64,000 nucleotides of DNA from Massilia sp. PAMC28688 (GTDB lineage Bacteria; Pseudomonadota; Gammaproteobacteria; Burkholderiales; Burkholderiaceae_D). Location of the stretch: NCBI RefSeq assembly GCF_019443445.1, contig NZ_CP080378.1, forward strand, positions 310,001-374,000, given 5' to 3'. The notes beneath the pieces were generated by a model. That model saw nothing but the letters and a program-made list of their open reading frames with translations, was not told the origin of the DNA and ran no database searches. Made by a program: the position numbers and the translations under genes. How positions within the stretch are numbered: position 1 is the first letter of the stretch; every line of letters begins with the position of its first letter. Below are positions 41,619 to 49,692 of this stretch, one piece after another.

Positions 41619-42628
41619 AAATCGCCATCGCCAACGACGTTGCCATGGCGGCCGAAGCGCTGCGGCGCGTCATCGCCAGCACCAGTGAACACCAGGTCAT
41701 CTGGATCGCACGCAGCGGCAGTGAAGCGGTGGCCATGTGCGCCGACAACCGGCCGGACCTGATCCTGATGGACCTGAACATGCCGGGACTGGACGGCGTG
41801 GAAGCGACGCGCCAGATCATGGCGGCCACGCCGTGCGCGATCCTGGTCGTGACCGGTGCGCCGCAGGACAATGTGGGCCAGGTGTTCCGCGCGCTCGGCG
41901 CCGGCGCGCTGGACGTCACCGCCACGCCTATCCTGGCCGGCAAGGGTGGGGGCGACAGCGCCCTGCTGGCCAAGGTCAAGACCATCGGCAAACTGGTCAA
42001 GGCCAGCCGCCAGGATGCCCAGGCGCAGACCGCCGGCACCGAGCGTGGTGGCGAAGTGCGGCATTTGCTCGCCATTGGTGCTTCCACCGGCGGCCCGCTG
42101 GCCGTCTCGCAGATCTTGGCGGGCTGGATCGCGCCGCCGGGCACCGCCATCGTCGTGGTCCAGCACATCGACGCCAACTTTGCCGGCCACTTCGCCAAGT
42201 GGCTGGGCGAGCAGCTGTGGCTGCCCGTAAAAGTGGTGGACGATGGCGACATGCTCGAAGCGGGCTGTGTGCAGATCGCCAAGACCAACGACCACCTGAC
42301 GCTGTCGGCGCACCAGCGGCTGCATTACGCGCAAGAGCCGCGCGACTACCCGTATCGGCCATCGGTTGACGTGTTTTTTGAGTGCGTGGCGCGCAACTGG
42401 CCCGGTGACGCGACCGGCATCCTGCTGACCGGGATGGGGCGCGATGGGGCCCAGGGGCTGCTGTCGATGCGGGCTGCGGGCAAGCACACAATCGCCCAGG
42501 ACCAGGCCAGCAGCGCCGTGTACGGCATGCCGCGCGCCGCGGCCGACCTGGGTGCGGCCCAGCAGATCCTCTCGCTGGACCAGATCGCACGCTTGCTGCG
42601 TGGCCGCAGCGGATCAAAACTGGCATAA
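41615..42628 (+). CDS. wspF: CheB-type methylesterase WspF
   Basis: A 337-aa receptor demethylase that resets the pathway; loss of WspF in Pseudomonas locks cyclic di-GMP high. The receiver (1-125) has acceptor D53 in LMDLNMPG. The CheB catalytic domain has S157 (IGASTGG), H184 (VQHID) and D277 (TGMGRDGA), so the triad is complete. It overlaps wspE by 4 bp. Confidence 0.93.
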   Translation: MKIAIANDVAMAAEALRRVIASTSEHQVIWIARSGSEAVAMCADNRPDLILMDLNMPGLDGVEATRQIMAATPCAILVVTGAPQDNVGQVFRALGAGALDVTATPILAGKGGGDSALLAKVKTIGKLVKASRQDAQAQTAGTERGGEVRHLLAIGASTGGPLAVSQILAGWIAPPGTAIVVVQHIDANFAGHFAKWLGEQLWLPVKVVDDGDMLEAGCVQIAKTNDHLTLSAHQRLHYAQEPRDYPYRPSVDVFFECVARNWPGDATGILLTGMGRDGAQGLLSMRAAGKHTIAQDQASSAVYGMPRAAADLGAAQQILSLDQIARLLRGRSGSKLA

Positions 42629-42654
42629 TCGGCCACCTTGAACAGGAACTGACC

Positions 42655-43671
42655 TTGACGACTGAAGCGAACGACTCTGAGACAACGCCATGCCTGGCGG
42701 CGATTGCCGCGAGCACCCGCGTGCTGCTGGTGGACGACCAGCCGATGATCGTCGAAGCGGTGCGGCGCATGCTCGGTGGCCAGGACGACATCAGCTTTTA
42801 CGCCGTCACCGATGCCACGCTGGCGCTGGCCGAGGCCGAGCGGGTGGCGCCGACCGTCATCCTGCAAGACCTGGTCATGCCGCAGGTTGACGGTTTCACG
42901 CTGATCCAGCAGTACCGCAGCAGTGCCGTACTGGGGGAGGTGCCGGTGATCGTGCTCTCCTCCAAGGAAGACCCCAAGCTCAAGGCGCACGGTTTCGCCG
43001 TCGGCGCCAACGACTACATGATCAAGCTGCCGGACCGGCTGGAATTGCTGGCGCGGGTGCGCTACCACGCCGGAGGGCACATCAGCCGCCTGCAGCGTGA
43101 CGAAGCGTTCCGGCTGCTGCGAGAAAGCCAGCGCCAGCTGGCCGAAGCCAACATCGAACTGCAAAAGCTGGCCGTGCTTGACGCCGTGACCGGGATTGCC
43201 AACCGGCGCCGCTTTGACGAGGCCATGCGCACGGAATGGCAGCGCGGCCAGCGCGAAGGGCGGCCGCTGTCGCTGCTCATGTGCGACATTGACTGCTTCA
43301 AGGCGTACAACGACACTTACGGCCACCAGGCGGGCGACCTGTGCCTGCGCAAGGCGGCGGCCGTGTTCACGGAACACCTGAAGCGCCCGGCGGACGTGGT
43401 GACGCGCTACGGCGGGGAAGAGTTTGCCATCATCTTGCCGGAGACGGGGCCGGAAGGCGCGCTGGAAGTGGCGGACGGCTGCCGTGTGCATCTCGAGCGG
43501 TTGGGGATGCAGCACAGTGGCGTGCCGGGCGGCGTGGTGACGGTCTCGATCGGCGTGGCAACGATGACGCCCAGCGCGGACACGACCCTGACGGACCTGA
43601 TCGCCAGCGCGGACAAGGCCCTGTACGCCGCCAAGGCGGCCGGGCGCAACCGCGTCGAAGCCGCCGCCTGA
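42655..43671 (+). CDS. wspR: Response regulator diguanylate cyclase WspR
   Basis: A 338-aa output protein of the Wsp pathway making cyclic di-GMP. The receiver has VDDQPM and acceptor D72 (LQDLVMP). A helical linker (~145-175) leads to the GGDEF domain with GGEEF at 253-257, an active variant. RPAD at 244-247, five residues before GGEEF, is an intact inhibitory I-site, so product feedback is expected. The start is taken as TTG 42655, preceded by AGGAA; the first in-frame ATG would cut into the receiver. It follows wspF after 26 bp. Confidence 0.92.
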   Translation: MTTEANDSETTPCLAAIAASTRVLLVDDQPMIVEAVRRMLGGQDDISFYAVTDATLALAEAERVAPTVILQDLVMPQVDGFTLIQQYRSSAVLGEVPVIVLSSKEDPKLKAHGFAVGANDYMIKLPDRLELLARVRYHAGGHISRLQRDEAFRLLRESQRQLAEANIELQKLAVLDAVTGIANRRRFDEAMRTEWQRGQREGRPLSLLMCDIDCFKAYNDTYGHQAGDLCLRKAAAVFTEHLKRPADVVTRYGGEEFAIILPETGPEGALEVADGCRVHLERLGMQHSGVPGGVVTVSIGVATMTPSADTTLTDLIASADKALYAAKAAGRNRVEAAA

Positions 43672-43710
43672 CGCGCCCCCCCCAGCGCCCCCAAAAAAAA
43701 TTTCCCTACA

Positions 43711-44127
43711 CCAGGGTCAGACCACTTAAACGCACCAAAATCAATTTCCTATTGCCAGGGTCAGACCACTTAAACGCACGAAAAGCAATATCTTGGCACG
43801 TGTTCCCACCACAAAGCTGTTCAGCACCGTTTAAACTTTTCCTGCGTGCATTCAATGGGGTCAGATCAGCGCTCTATTTTGTGCCCTGAGCAACCGATCC
43901 AGGCCCGTGTCACCAGGCCGCGCGCCAACACTTGGTGCAGTGGCATCGCTATCGTGGCGGAGAGGAAACGACAATCCTCGGAATTTCGGATTTTCGCTGA
44001 CTTGAGCCCCTTCCCCGGTCCAGAGAAATTGATTTTGGCGGCTTTAAGTGGTCTGACCCTGGCGTAACGGCTTTAAGTGGTCTGACCCTGGCGTAAGGAA
44101 ATTGATTTTGGTGCGTTTAAGTGGTCT
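43711..44127. repeat. Cluster of five copies of a ~25-38-bp repeat, two direct and three inverted
   Basis: This is the main content of the gene-free stretch 43672-44127. The core CCAGGGTCAGACCACTTAAA occurs at 43711 and 43755. The reverse complement occurs at ~44025-44062 and 44069-44091 (a ~29-bp tandem) and at 44097-44127, where it breaks off at GTGGTCT. The missing half (CTGACCCTGGG) reappears at 45321, after the IS110 element. Several copies extend into AAATTGATTTTGG. A related GGGGTCAGATCAGCGCTCTA lies at 43857. REP-like intergenic repeats are the best description. Confidence 0.8.
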
Positions 44128-44129
44128 CG

Positions 44130-44135
44130 TATATT
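44130..44135 (+). promoter_or_regulatory. -10 half of the circular-junction promoter
   Basis: TATATT, two bases inside the left end of the IS110 element. When the ends are joined through one CT it stands exactly 17 bp after TTGCAA at 45302-45307. In the integrated form it lacks that -35 box. Confidence 0.65.
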
Positions 44136-44141
44136 GGAGTT

Positions 44142-44305
44142 ACCGAAAATTTGGCAGAATGTGGGCCAGATTTATTGGTCGGGCAGAGTGACATCGGCGT
44201 GGTCGGAGACGAGTAGTCTGTGGGTCAGATAGGTGCCTTTGCCCGTTTTTTCCTTGCAAGTCCGGACGGTATCTTAGGCCTTAGAGCCTGCATACGAGAC
44301 AGGTC
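44142..44305 (+). ncRNA. Predicted bridge RNA of the IS110 element
   Basis: The ends are estimates. Target loop: an 8-bp stem 44181-44188/44237-44244 (one G-U pair) encloses GTGGTC at 44199-44204, a small AGAC/GTCT hairpin (44207-44219) and GGGTCAG at 44222-44228. GTGGTC equals the left half of the insertion target (44121-44126); GGGTCAG is the reverse complement of the right half (45321-45327). Donor loop: GACGGTATCT at 44265-44274 equals the right end of the element (45313-45322), an AGGC/GCCT hairpin follows, and ATACGAG at 44292-44298 is the reverse complement of the left end with its core (44126-44132). A 5' hairpin is possible at 44164-44180. The RNA would guide the recombinase to both DNAs. 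Confidence 0.8.
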
Positions 44306-44310
44306 AACAA

Positions 44311-45324
44311 ATGGAAACTACGCACGCTCCCATTCTGGGAATTGATGTCAGCAAGAAGAAGTTGGACGCCGCGCTGTTGGAAGGCGGCAAACTGAAGAAC
44401 AAGGTCGTTGAGAACAGCAAGGCCGGATACGCCGAGCTGGCGAACTGGGTGACCAAGCAAAAGGTCGATGTGACGACAGTCCACGCCTGCATGGAGTCAA
44501 CCGGCATCTACAGCGAGCCCGTAGCGCTCAATCTGCAGGCAGTTGGCATGAAGGTCAGCATCGTCAATCCAGGCTGCATCAAGGGCTTCGCTCAGAGCGA
44601 AAACATTCGAAACAAGAACGACAAGGTCGATGCCGGCGTTATTGCTCGGTATTGCCGAGCAATGACGCCGGAACCTTGGGTGGCACCGCCGCCAGCTGAG
44701 CGCTTGTTGCGTGGATGGGTGGAGCGCCTCAGTGCACTTCAGGATATCCGCCAGCAGGAAGCAAACCGGATTGAAGCGCATGAGTTCGCCGGGCAAACTG
44801 ACTTGGCCAAGCACACCAAAGAGCACGTGGACTGGCTGGATGCCCAGATCGCGCAGCTCAAGAACGATATCGACACCCATATCGATAGCGATCCTGGGAT
44901 GCGGGCTGACGTTGAGCTAATGACGACGATTCCGGGCGTGGGACGCGCCACGGCAGCCAAAGTCATCAGCTATGCGGGCGATGTGCGAAAGTTCAGCAGC
45001 GCCAAGGCCTTCGCCGCTTACATCGGCGTCACTCCCAAGCAACGGCAATCGGGCAGTTCGGTAAGAGGCCGGACCATGATCAGCCGAATCGGCAGTGGTC
45101 AACTGCGAGCAGCGCTGTACATGCCGGGCGTGGTGGCCAAGACGCACAACCCGATACTCAGGGCCTTTGCGGCCCGCTTATCGGACAACGGCCTGGCCAA
45201 GATGGCCGTGGTCAGCGCTGTCATGCGTAAGCTGGCACATCTGATCTACGGGGTCCTGCGGTCAAACAAGCCCTTCGATGCAAATTACTTGCAATCCGGG
45301 CTTGCAATTCAAGACGGTATCTGA
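44311..45324 (+). CDS. IS110-family transposase (RNA-guided recombinase)
   Basis: A 337-aa DEDD recombinase. The RuvC-like N-terminal domain has D12 (GIDVSKK), E62 (CMESTG), D104 and D107 (NKNDKVDA), with spacing matching IS621. A coiled-coil region (~140-195) leads to the Tnp_20 domain with IPGVGRATAAKVIS and the serine cluster S247-S250 (RQSGSSVRGR) that contains the expected nucleophile. ATG 44311 follows the predicted donor loop directly. The stop TGA at 45322-45324 is made from the last core base plus two flanking target bases, so the element itself does not encode its stop codon. Confidence 0.93.
   Translation: METTHAPILGIDVSKKKLDAALLEGGKLKNKVVENSKAGYAELANWVTKQKVDVTTVHACMESTGIYSEPVALNLQAVGMKVSIVNPGCIKGFAQSENIRNKNDKVDAGVIARYCRAMTPEPWVAPPPAERLLRGWVERLSALQDIRQQEANRIEAHEFAGQTDLAKHTKEHVDWLDAQIAQLKNDIDTHIDSDPGMRADVELMTTIPGVGRATAAKVISYAGDVRKFSSAKAFAAYIGVTPKQRQSGSSVRGRTMISRIGSGQLRAALYMPGVVAKTHNPILRAFAARLSDNGLAKMAVVSAVMRKLAHLIYGVLRSNKPFDANYLQSGLAIQDGI
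45302..45307 (+). promoter_or_regulatory. -35 half of the circular-junction promoter
   Basis: TTGCAA near the right end of the IS110 element, outward-facing. Joined to the left end it forms TTGCAA-N17-TATATT. In the integrated state it could drive weak outward transcription into the flank. Confidence 0.6.
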
Positions 45325-45363
45325 CCCTGGGGGTAGGAAACGAATGGGGGCGGTCAGCTTGTC

Positions 45364-46392
45364 TCAGATGAAGACCGGTTCGGTTTCGAGGCGCACGCCG
45401 TAGCGCTCCCAGACATCGGCCTGGATAGCCCGCGCCAGCGCAACCACCTCGGCGCCGGTGGCCCCGCCGTTGTTGACCAGCACCAGCGCCTGGCGCGGGT
45501 AGACTCCCGCCGCGCCCATGGTCCTGCCCTTCCAGCCGCACTGGTCGATCAGCCAGCCGGCCGCGAGCTTTTCACTGCCGTCAGGCTGCGCATGGTGCAC
45601 CAGCGCCGGAAACGCCGCCAGCAAGGCCGCGCACTGCGCCGCCGTGACCACCGGGTTCTTGAAAAAGCTGCCCGCGTTGCCAATCACGGCCGGGTCGGGC
45701 AACTTGCGCTGGCGGATGGCCACGACGATGTCGCTGACCTGCTGCGCCGTGGGCGATGCCAGCCCCGACTCGGCCACCGCTTGCGCCAGTTCGCCATAAC
45801 GCAGGTTCGGCTGCCATGCCTGGGGCAGCGCAAAGGTGACGTCGACAATCACCAGCCCGGCCCCGGCCGCGTGCTTGAACACGCTGTCACGGTAGGCAAA
45901 ACGGCACTCGGCCGCACCCATGGTGCGCAAGGCGCCACGGGCCGTGTCGTACACGGTCAGGGAATGAAATACGTCCTTGAGCTCGGTGCCATAGGCGCCG
46001 ATGTTCTGGATCGGTGACGCGCCCACCGTGCCGGGAATGAGCGACATGTTCTCCAGCCCTCCCAGCCCCTGCGCCAGCGTGTACTGCACAAAGCCGTGCC
46101 ACGATTCGCCGGCGCCGCAGCGCACCAGCGTGCAGCCATCCTCGCTGCCGATCACCTCCTTGCCCAGGATGGCCATGTGCAGCACCAGTGCGTCAACGTC
46201 GCCGGTCAGCACGATATTGCTGCCCCCGCCCAGCAGCAGGCGCGGCATGCCGGCCAGGGCCGCATCGGCCAAGACGGCCTCGAGCCGCGCGACGCTGTCG
46301 ATCCGCAGATAGGCGCGTGCGCGGGCGTCGATGCCAAAGGTGTTGAGCTGCCGGAGCGAGAAATCGTGCTGGAGAGGGAGGTCTGTTTGCAT
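45364..46392 (-). CDS. murB: UDP-N-acetylenolpyruvoylglucosamine reductase
   Basis: A 342-aa FAD enzyme of peptidoglycan precursor synthesis. The FAD-binding region has LLLGGGSNIVL, and the later part has IPGTVGASPIQNIGAYG and the active-site KNPVVTAAQ loop (GSFFKNP). The length and the LVNNGGATGAEVVALARAIQ tail fit the type I (E. coli-like) enzyme. The gene points toward the IS110 element, 40 bp away at its 3' end, and is not disrupted. Confidence 0.94.
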   Translation of the reverse strand: MQTDLPLQHDFSLRQLNTFGIDARARAYLRIDSVARLEAVLADAALAGMPRLLLGGGSNIVLTGDVDALVLHMAILGKEVIGSEDGCTLVRCGAGESWHGFVQYTLAQGLGGLENMSLIPGTVGASPIQNIGAYGTELKDVFHSLTVYDTARGALRTMGAAECRFAYRDSVFKHAAGAGLVIVDVTFALPQAWQPNLRYGELAQAVAESGLASPTAQQVSDIVVAIRQRKLPDPAVIGNAGSFFKNPVVTAAQCAALLAAFPALVHHAQPDGSEKLAAGWLIDQCGWKGRTMGAAGVYPRQALVLVNNGGATGAEVVALARAIQADVWERYGVRLETEPVFI

Positions 46393-46518
46393 AAGTTACC
46401 GTTGTTTTGGCCGATTATAGGCCATGAACCGGGATTTCGGCCGTGGCGCTGGGGCGCAGGGCCGGTTGTCCGTTAAAATATCGGCATTCTACATTTTGCA
46501 AGTGAAAAGGAAGCCACC

Positions 46519-47004
46519 ATGCCGTCGTTTGATGTCGTCTCCGAAGCAGACATGATCGAAGTGAAAAACGCTGTCGAACAATCGAACAAGGAAATCACTA
46601 CCCGCTTCGATTTCAAGGGCAGCTCCGCCAAGGTGGAGCAGAAGGATACGGAATTGACGGCCTTTGCCGACTCCGATTTCCAGCTGTCCCAGGTGCGCGA
46701 TGTGCTCACCAATAAGCTGGCCAAGCGCAAGGTCGACGTGCGCTTCCTCGACGAGGGCAAGATCGAAAAAATCGGCGGCGACAAGGTCAAGCAGGTCATC
46801 AAGGTGAAGAACGGGATCGAGACCGAGGACGCCAAGAAAATCGTCAAGGTCATCAAGGAATCGAAAATGAAGGTCCAGGCCAGCATCCAGGGCGAAGCCG
46901 TGCGCGTGACGGGCGCCAAGCGCGATGACTTGCAGGCGGCCATGGCCATGCTGCGCAAGGATGTGCCCGATATGCCCCTGGAATTTAATAACTTCCGCGA
47001 TTAA
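46519..47004 (+). CDS. yajQ: YajQ family cyclic di-GMP-binding protein
   Basis: A 161-aa UPF0234 protein: [40 protein letters not shown] at the start and a C-terminal [22 protein letters not shown] ending ([18 protein letters not shown]). Homologues in Xanthomonas bind cyclic di-GMP and act with transcription factors. Ribosome site AAAAGGAAG upstream. The gene stands alone, divergent from murB. Confidence 0.93.
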   Translation: MPSFDVVSEADMIEVKNAVEQSNKEITTRFDFKGSSAKVEQKDTELTAFADSDFQLSQVRDVLTNKLAKRKVDVRFLDEGKIEKIGGDKVKQVIKVKNGIETEDAKKIVKVIKESKMKVQASIQGEAVRVTGAKRDDLQAAMAMLRKDVPDMPLEFNNFRD

Positions 47005-47141
47005 TTGTTCTTGCTGCATCTGTTGTGTCCGCCAGAACGTATACAGCGATCGTGGTGACGGCCCCGGGGTAAAATGCAGGCATGCGCCGGGCCGGTGGCC
47101 GTGACGGAAGCGCAGCTCATGTCAGTAGTGTAAGGATAGCA

Positions 47142-48407
47142 ATGAAACGTGTTGATGATTTCCGCCTGCGTCTGGGCAACAAGGAATATGTACCCATCAT
47201 GATTGGCGGCATGGGTGTCGATATTTCCACCTCGGAGCTGGCGCTCGAAGCGGCCCGCCTGGGCGGCATTGGCCATATTTCCGATGCCATGGTGGAAGAC
47301 GTGTCCGACCGCAAGTTCGATACGAGCTATGTCAAGGACAAGACCAAGACCTACAAGTTCAACATCAACAATATGGACAAGGCCGTGGTCCAGTTCGACC
47401 TGGCCCGCCTGGCCGATGCCACCCGCCGCCACGTGGGCGCCACCATGGAAGCCAAGCGCGGCGATGGCTTGATCTTTGTGAACTGCATGGAAAAGCTGAC
47501 CATGAACGCGCCCAAGGAAACCTTGCGCACGCGCCTGTCGGCCGCCCTCGACGCAGGCATCGATGGCATCACCATGTCGGCCGGCCTGCACCTCGGTTCC
47601 TTTGCCCTCATTGCTGACCATCCACGTTTTCGCGACGCCAAGCTGGGCATCATCGTGTCTTCGGTGCGCGCCCTGCAATTGTTCTTGCGTAAGATTTCAC
47701 GCCTGAACCGCCTGCCCGACTACATTATTGTCGAAGGCCCGCTGGCCGGCGGCCACCTGGGCTTTGGCATGGACTGGCAAGAGTACGATCTGCATACGAT
47801 CATGGATGAAATCCATGCCTTCATGCGCGCCGAGCAGCTCGACATTCCCCTGATCGCCGCCGGTGGCGTCTTCACCGGCACCGATGCGGCCGGTTTCCTG
47901 GAAAAAGGCGCGGGCGGGGTCCAGGTGGCCACCCGCTTTACCATCACCCACGAGTGCGGCCTGCCCGACAAGGTCAAGCAGGAATACGTGCGCGCCACCG
48001 AAGACGATATTGTCGTCAATGGCATTTCGCCCACCGGCTACCCGATGCGCATGCTCAAGAGTACGCCCGCCATCGGCGCCGGCATCCGCCCCGGTTGCGA
48101 ATCCTATGGCTACCTGCTCGACGCCACCGGCAACTGTTCCTATATCAATTCCTACAACCGCGAGATCCTGGCCAATCCGGATGCCAAGACGGTGGTGGTG
48201 ATGGACAAGACTTGCCTGTGCACGCACATGCGCAACTTCAATTGCTGGACCTGCGGCCATTACACCTATCGCCTCAAGGACACCACGCACAAGCTGGACG
48301 ACGGCAGCTATCAAATGCTCACGGCTCAGCACGTGTTCGAGGATTACCAGTTCAGCGTGGATCATCAGATCGCCCTGCCCGCGCGCCAGGAAGTGGTCGC
48401 GGCCTGA
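47142..48407 (+). CDS. Nitronate monooxygenase-like flavin oxidoreductase with four-Cys motif
   Basis: A 421-aa TIM-barrel FMN protein of the nitronate monooxygenase/2-nitropropane dioxygenase family: PIMIGGMGVDIS at the N-terminus, EGPLAGGHLGFG and AAGGVFTGTDAAGFLEKGAGGVQVATRF in the phosphate-binding part. It is longer than usual (~330-360 aa), and the C-terminal extension holds CLCTHMRNFNCWTCGHY (CxCx7Cx2C), which suggests a bound metal or Fe-S cluster. ATG 47142 is preferred because AAGGAT lies upstream. A terminator follows. Confidence 0.82.
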   Translation: MKRVDDFRLRLGNKEYVPIMIGGMGVDISTSELALEAARLGGIGHISDAMVEDVSDRKFDTSYVKDKTKTYKFNINNMDKAVVQFDLARLADATRRHVGATMEAKRGDGLIFVNCMEKLTMNAPKETLRTRLSAALDAGIDGITMSAGLHLGSFALIADHPRFRDAKLGIIVSSVRALQLFLRKISRLNRLPDYIIVEGPLAGGHLGFGMDWQEYDLHTIMDEIHAFMRAEQLDIPLIAAGGVFTGTDAAGFLEKGAGGVQVATRFTITHECGLPDKVKQEYVRATEDDIVVNGISPTGYPMRMLKSTPAIGAGIRPGCESYGYLLDATGNCSYINSYNREILANPDAKTVVVMDKTCLCTHMRNFNCWTCGHYTYRLKDTTHKLDDGSYQMLTAQHVFEDYQFSVDHQIALPARQEVVAA

Positions 48408-48426
48408 GCGGCCCGGCATCGGAAAG

Positions 48427-48452
48427 AACGCGGCTTGGTCCGCGTTTTTTTT
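48427..48452 (+). terminator. Rho-independent terminator
   Basis: AACGCGG / CCGCGTT stem with a 6-nt loop and a run of Ts to 48452, 20 bp after the flavoprotein stop codon and just before the convergent DHH gene stop. Confidence 0.88.
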
Positions 48453-48466
48453 CGCCGCCAGCCGGC

Positions 48467-49417
48467 CTAACCGAGGCTGACGATGCGTGTCACCAGGGCC
48501 TCGAGCACGTCTGCAGCGAGCTCGTTCGATACCTGGCAGGTGCCGGCATTGCGATGCCCGCCCCCGCCGTACTCGAGCATCAGGGCGCCGATATTGGTGT
48601 TGCAGCTGCGGTCCAGAATCGAGCGGCCCGTGGCAAACACGGTATTTTGGCGCCGCAAGCCATGCAGCACGTGGATTGAAATGTTCGCTTCCGGATAGAG
48701 CGCGTAGATGATGAAGCGGTTGCCGGCATAAATGATGTCCTCGCCGCGCAAGTCGAGCACCACCAGGTTCTTGTGCACCGTGGCGCAGCGCCGGATCTGG
48801 TCCTTGCACAACTGGCTATGCTCGGCGTACAGCGCGCTGCGCTCGCGCACGTCCGGCAGACCCATGATGTCGTCGATACTGTGATCCTTGCAGTAATCGA
48901 TCAGGTCCATCATGAGGTTGTAATTGGAAATGCGGAACTGCTTGAAGCGTCCCAGTCCGGTGCGCGCATCCATCAGGAAATTGAGCAGATCCCAGCCCTG
49001 CGGGTCGAGCACTTCGCGCTGGGTAAAGCGCGCGCTGTCGCCCTTGTCGACGGCGGCCATCATTTCCGTCCACGGCGCCGGGAACACCGAGGAGCCGCCA
49101 TAGTAGGCATACACGATGCGCGCCGCCGATGGCGCTTCGTGGTGAATGATGTGGTTATGCGGCACCTTGCCCGTGCCACCCGGTTCGCGCATGGTTTCCG
49201 ACAGGTGATGGTCGAACGCCAGGTGCACGCCCGGCACGTAGGGCAGATTGGTGGTGATGTCGCGGTCGGTCACGGGAATGACGCCGTCCTGCATATCCTT
49301 GGGATGGACAAACAGGATCTCGTCGATCAGGTCGAGGTGCTTGAGCAGCACCGCGCATACCAGCCCGTCAAAGTCGCTGCGGGTGACGAGGCGGCATTTC
49401 TTCTTGTCCAATGACAT
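48467..49417 (-). CDS. DHH superfamily phosphoesterase
   Basis: A 316-aa DHH/DHHA1 protein. SDFDGLVCAVLL supplies the first metal ligands, LAFDHHLSET is the DHH motif, and the C-terminal DHHA1 domain ends in YGGGGHRNAGTCQV. Related proteins include nanoRNases, pAp phosphatases and cyclic-dinucleotide hydrolases, so the substrate may be short RNA or a linear dinucleotide. ATG 49417 (MSLDKKKCRLVTRSDFDG) is chosen; the frame stays open 82 codons upstream, but that part has no family character. Confidence 0.8.
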   Translation of the reverse strand: MSLDKKKCRLVTRSDFDGLVCAVLLKHLDLIDEILFVHPKDMQDGVIPVTDRDITTNLPYVPGVHLAFDHHLSETMREPGGTGKVPHNHIIHHEAPSAARIVYAYYGGSSVFPAPWTEMMAAVDKGDSARFTQREVLDPQGWDLLNFLMDARTGLGRFKQFRISNYNLMMDLIDYCKDHSIDDIMGLPDVRERSALYAEHSQLCKDQIRRCATVHKNLVVLDLRGEDIIYAGNRFIIYALYPEANISIHVLHGLRRQNTVFATGRSILDRSCNTNIGALMLEYGGGGHRNAGTCQVSNELAADVLEALVTRIVSLG

Positions 49418-49692
49418 GCGATACCAACGGTGAGGGAAGTCAGTTTTAGATGATACAGGGCAACTATTGATGCCGTAAAGCGCCATCTGGCGGTTTCCTG
49501 CGCCACACTGCATTCTGCACCTGGAAACGTGCAGACTGTCGCAATTCGGTCGTCCCGGCAGGCCGGCAGCAGTACAGTGGTAAGGTCGCGACAGCAAAGC
49601 CGGGCGCCGAGATGCCCGCGCGCCGGCCGCTTCGATTACACTGCCATCCGGCCGACGCAACACTACTTGATATAACGATACGGATTTTCATC

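Larger units (their letters stand above)
44128..45322 (+). mobile_element. IS110-family insertion element (IS621-like, CT core)
   Basis: About 1195 bp. The boundaries come from the interrupted repeat: left flank GTGGT-CT joins CGTATATTGG, and right end GACGGTAT-CT joins GACCCTGGG. Removing the element with one CT restores GTGGTCTGACCC, which exists intact in four nearby copies. There are no terminal inverted repeats and no longer target duplication, as expected for this family. It has a 183-bp left non-coding segment with bridge-RNA features, one transposase gene, and essentially no right non-coding sequence. All parts look intact, so it is probably active. Confidence 0.88.

Noticed and set aside
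43846..44067. 73-aa open frame in the repeat cluster
   Set aside because: It reads through repeat units and has no ribosome site or homologue-like segments.
43711..44096. Possible CRISPR array
   Set aside because: Copies occur in both orientations with irregular spacing and no cas genes; REP-like repeats and IS targets explain them better.
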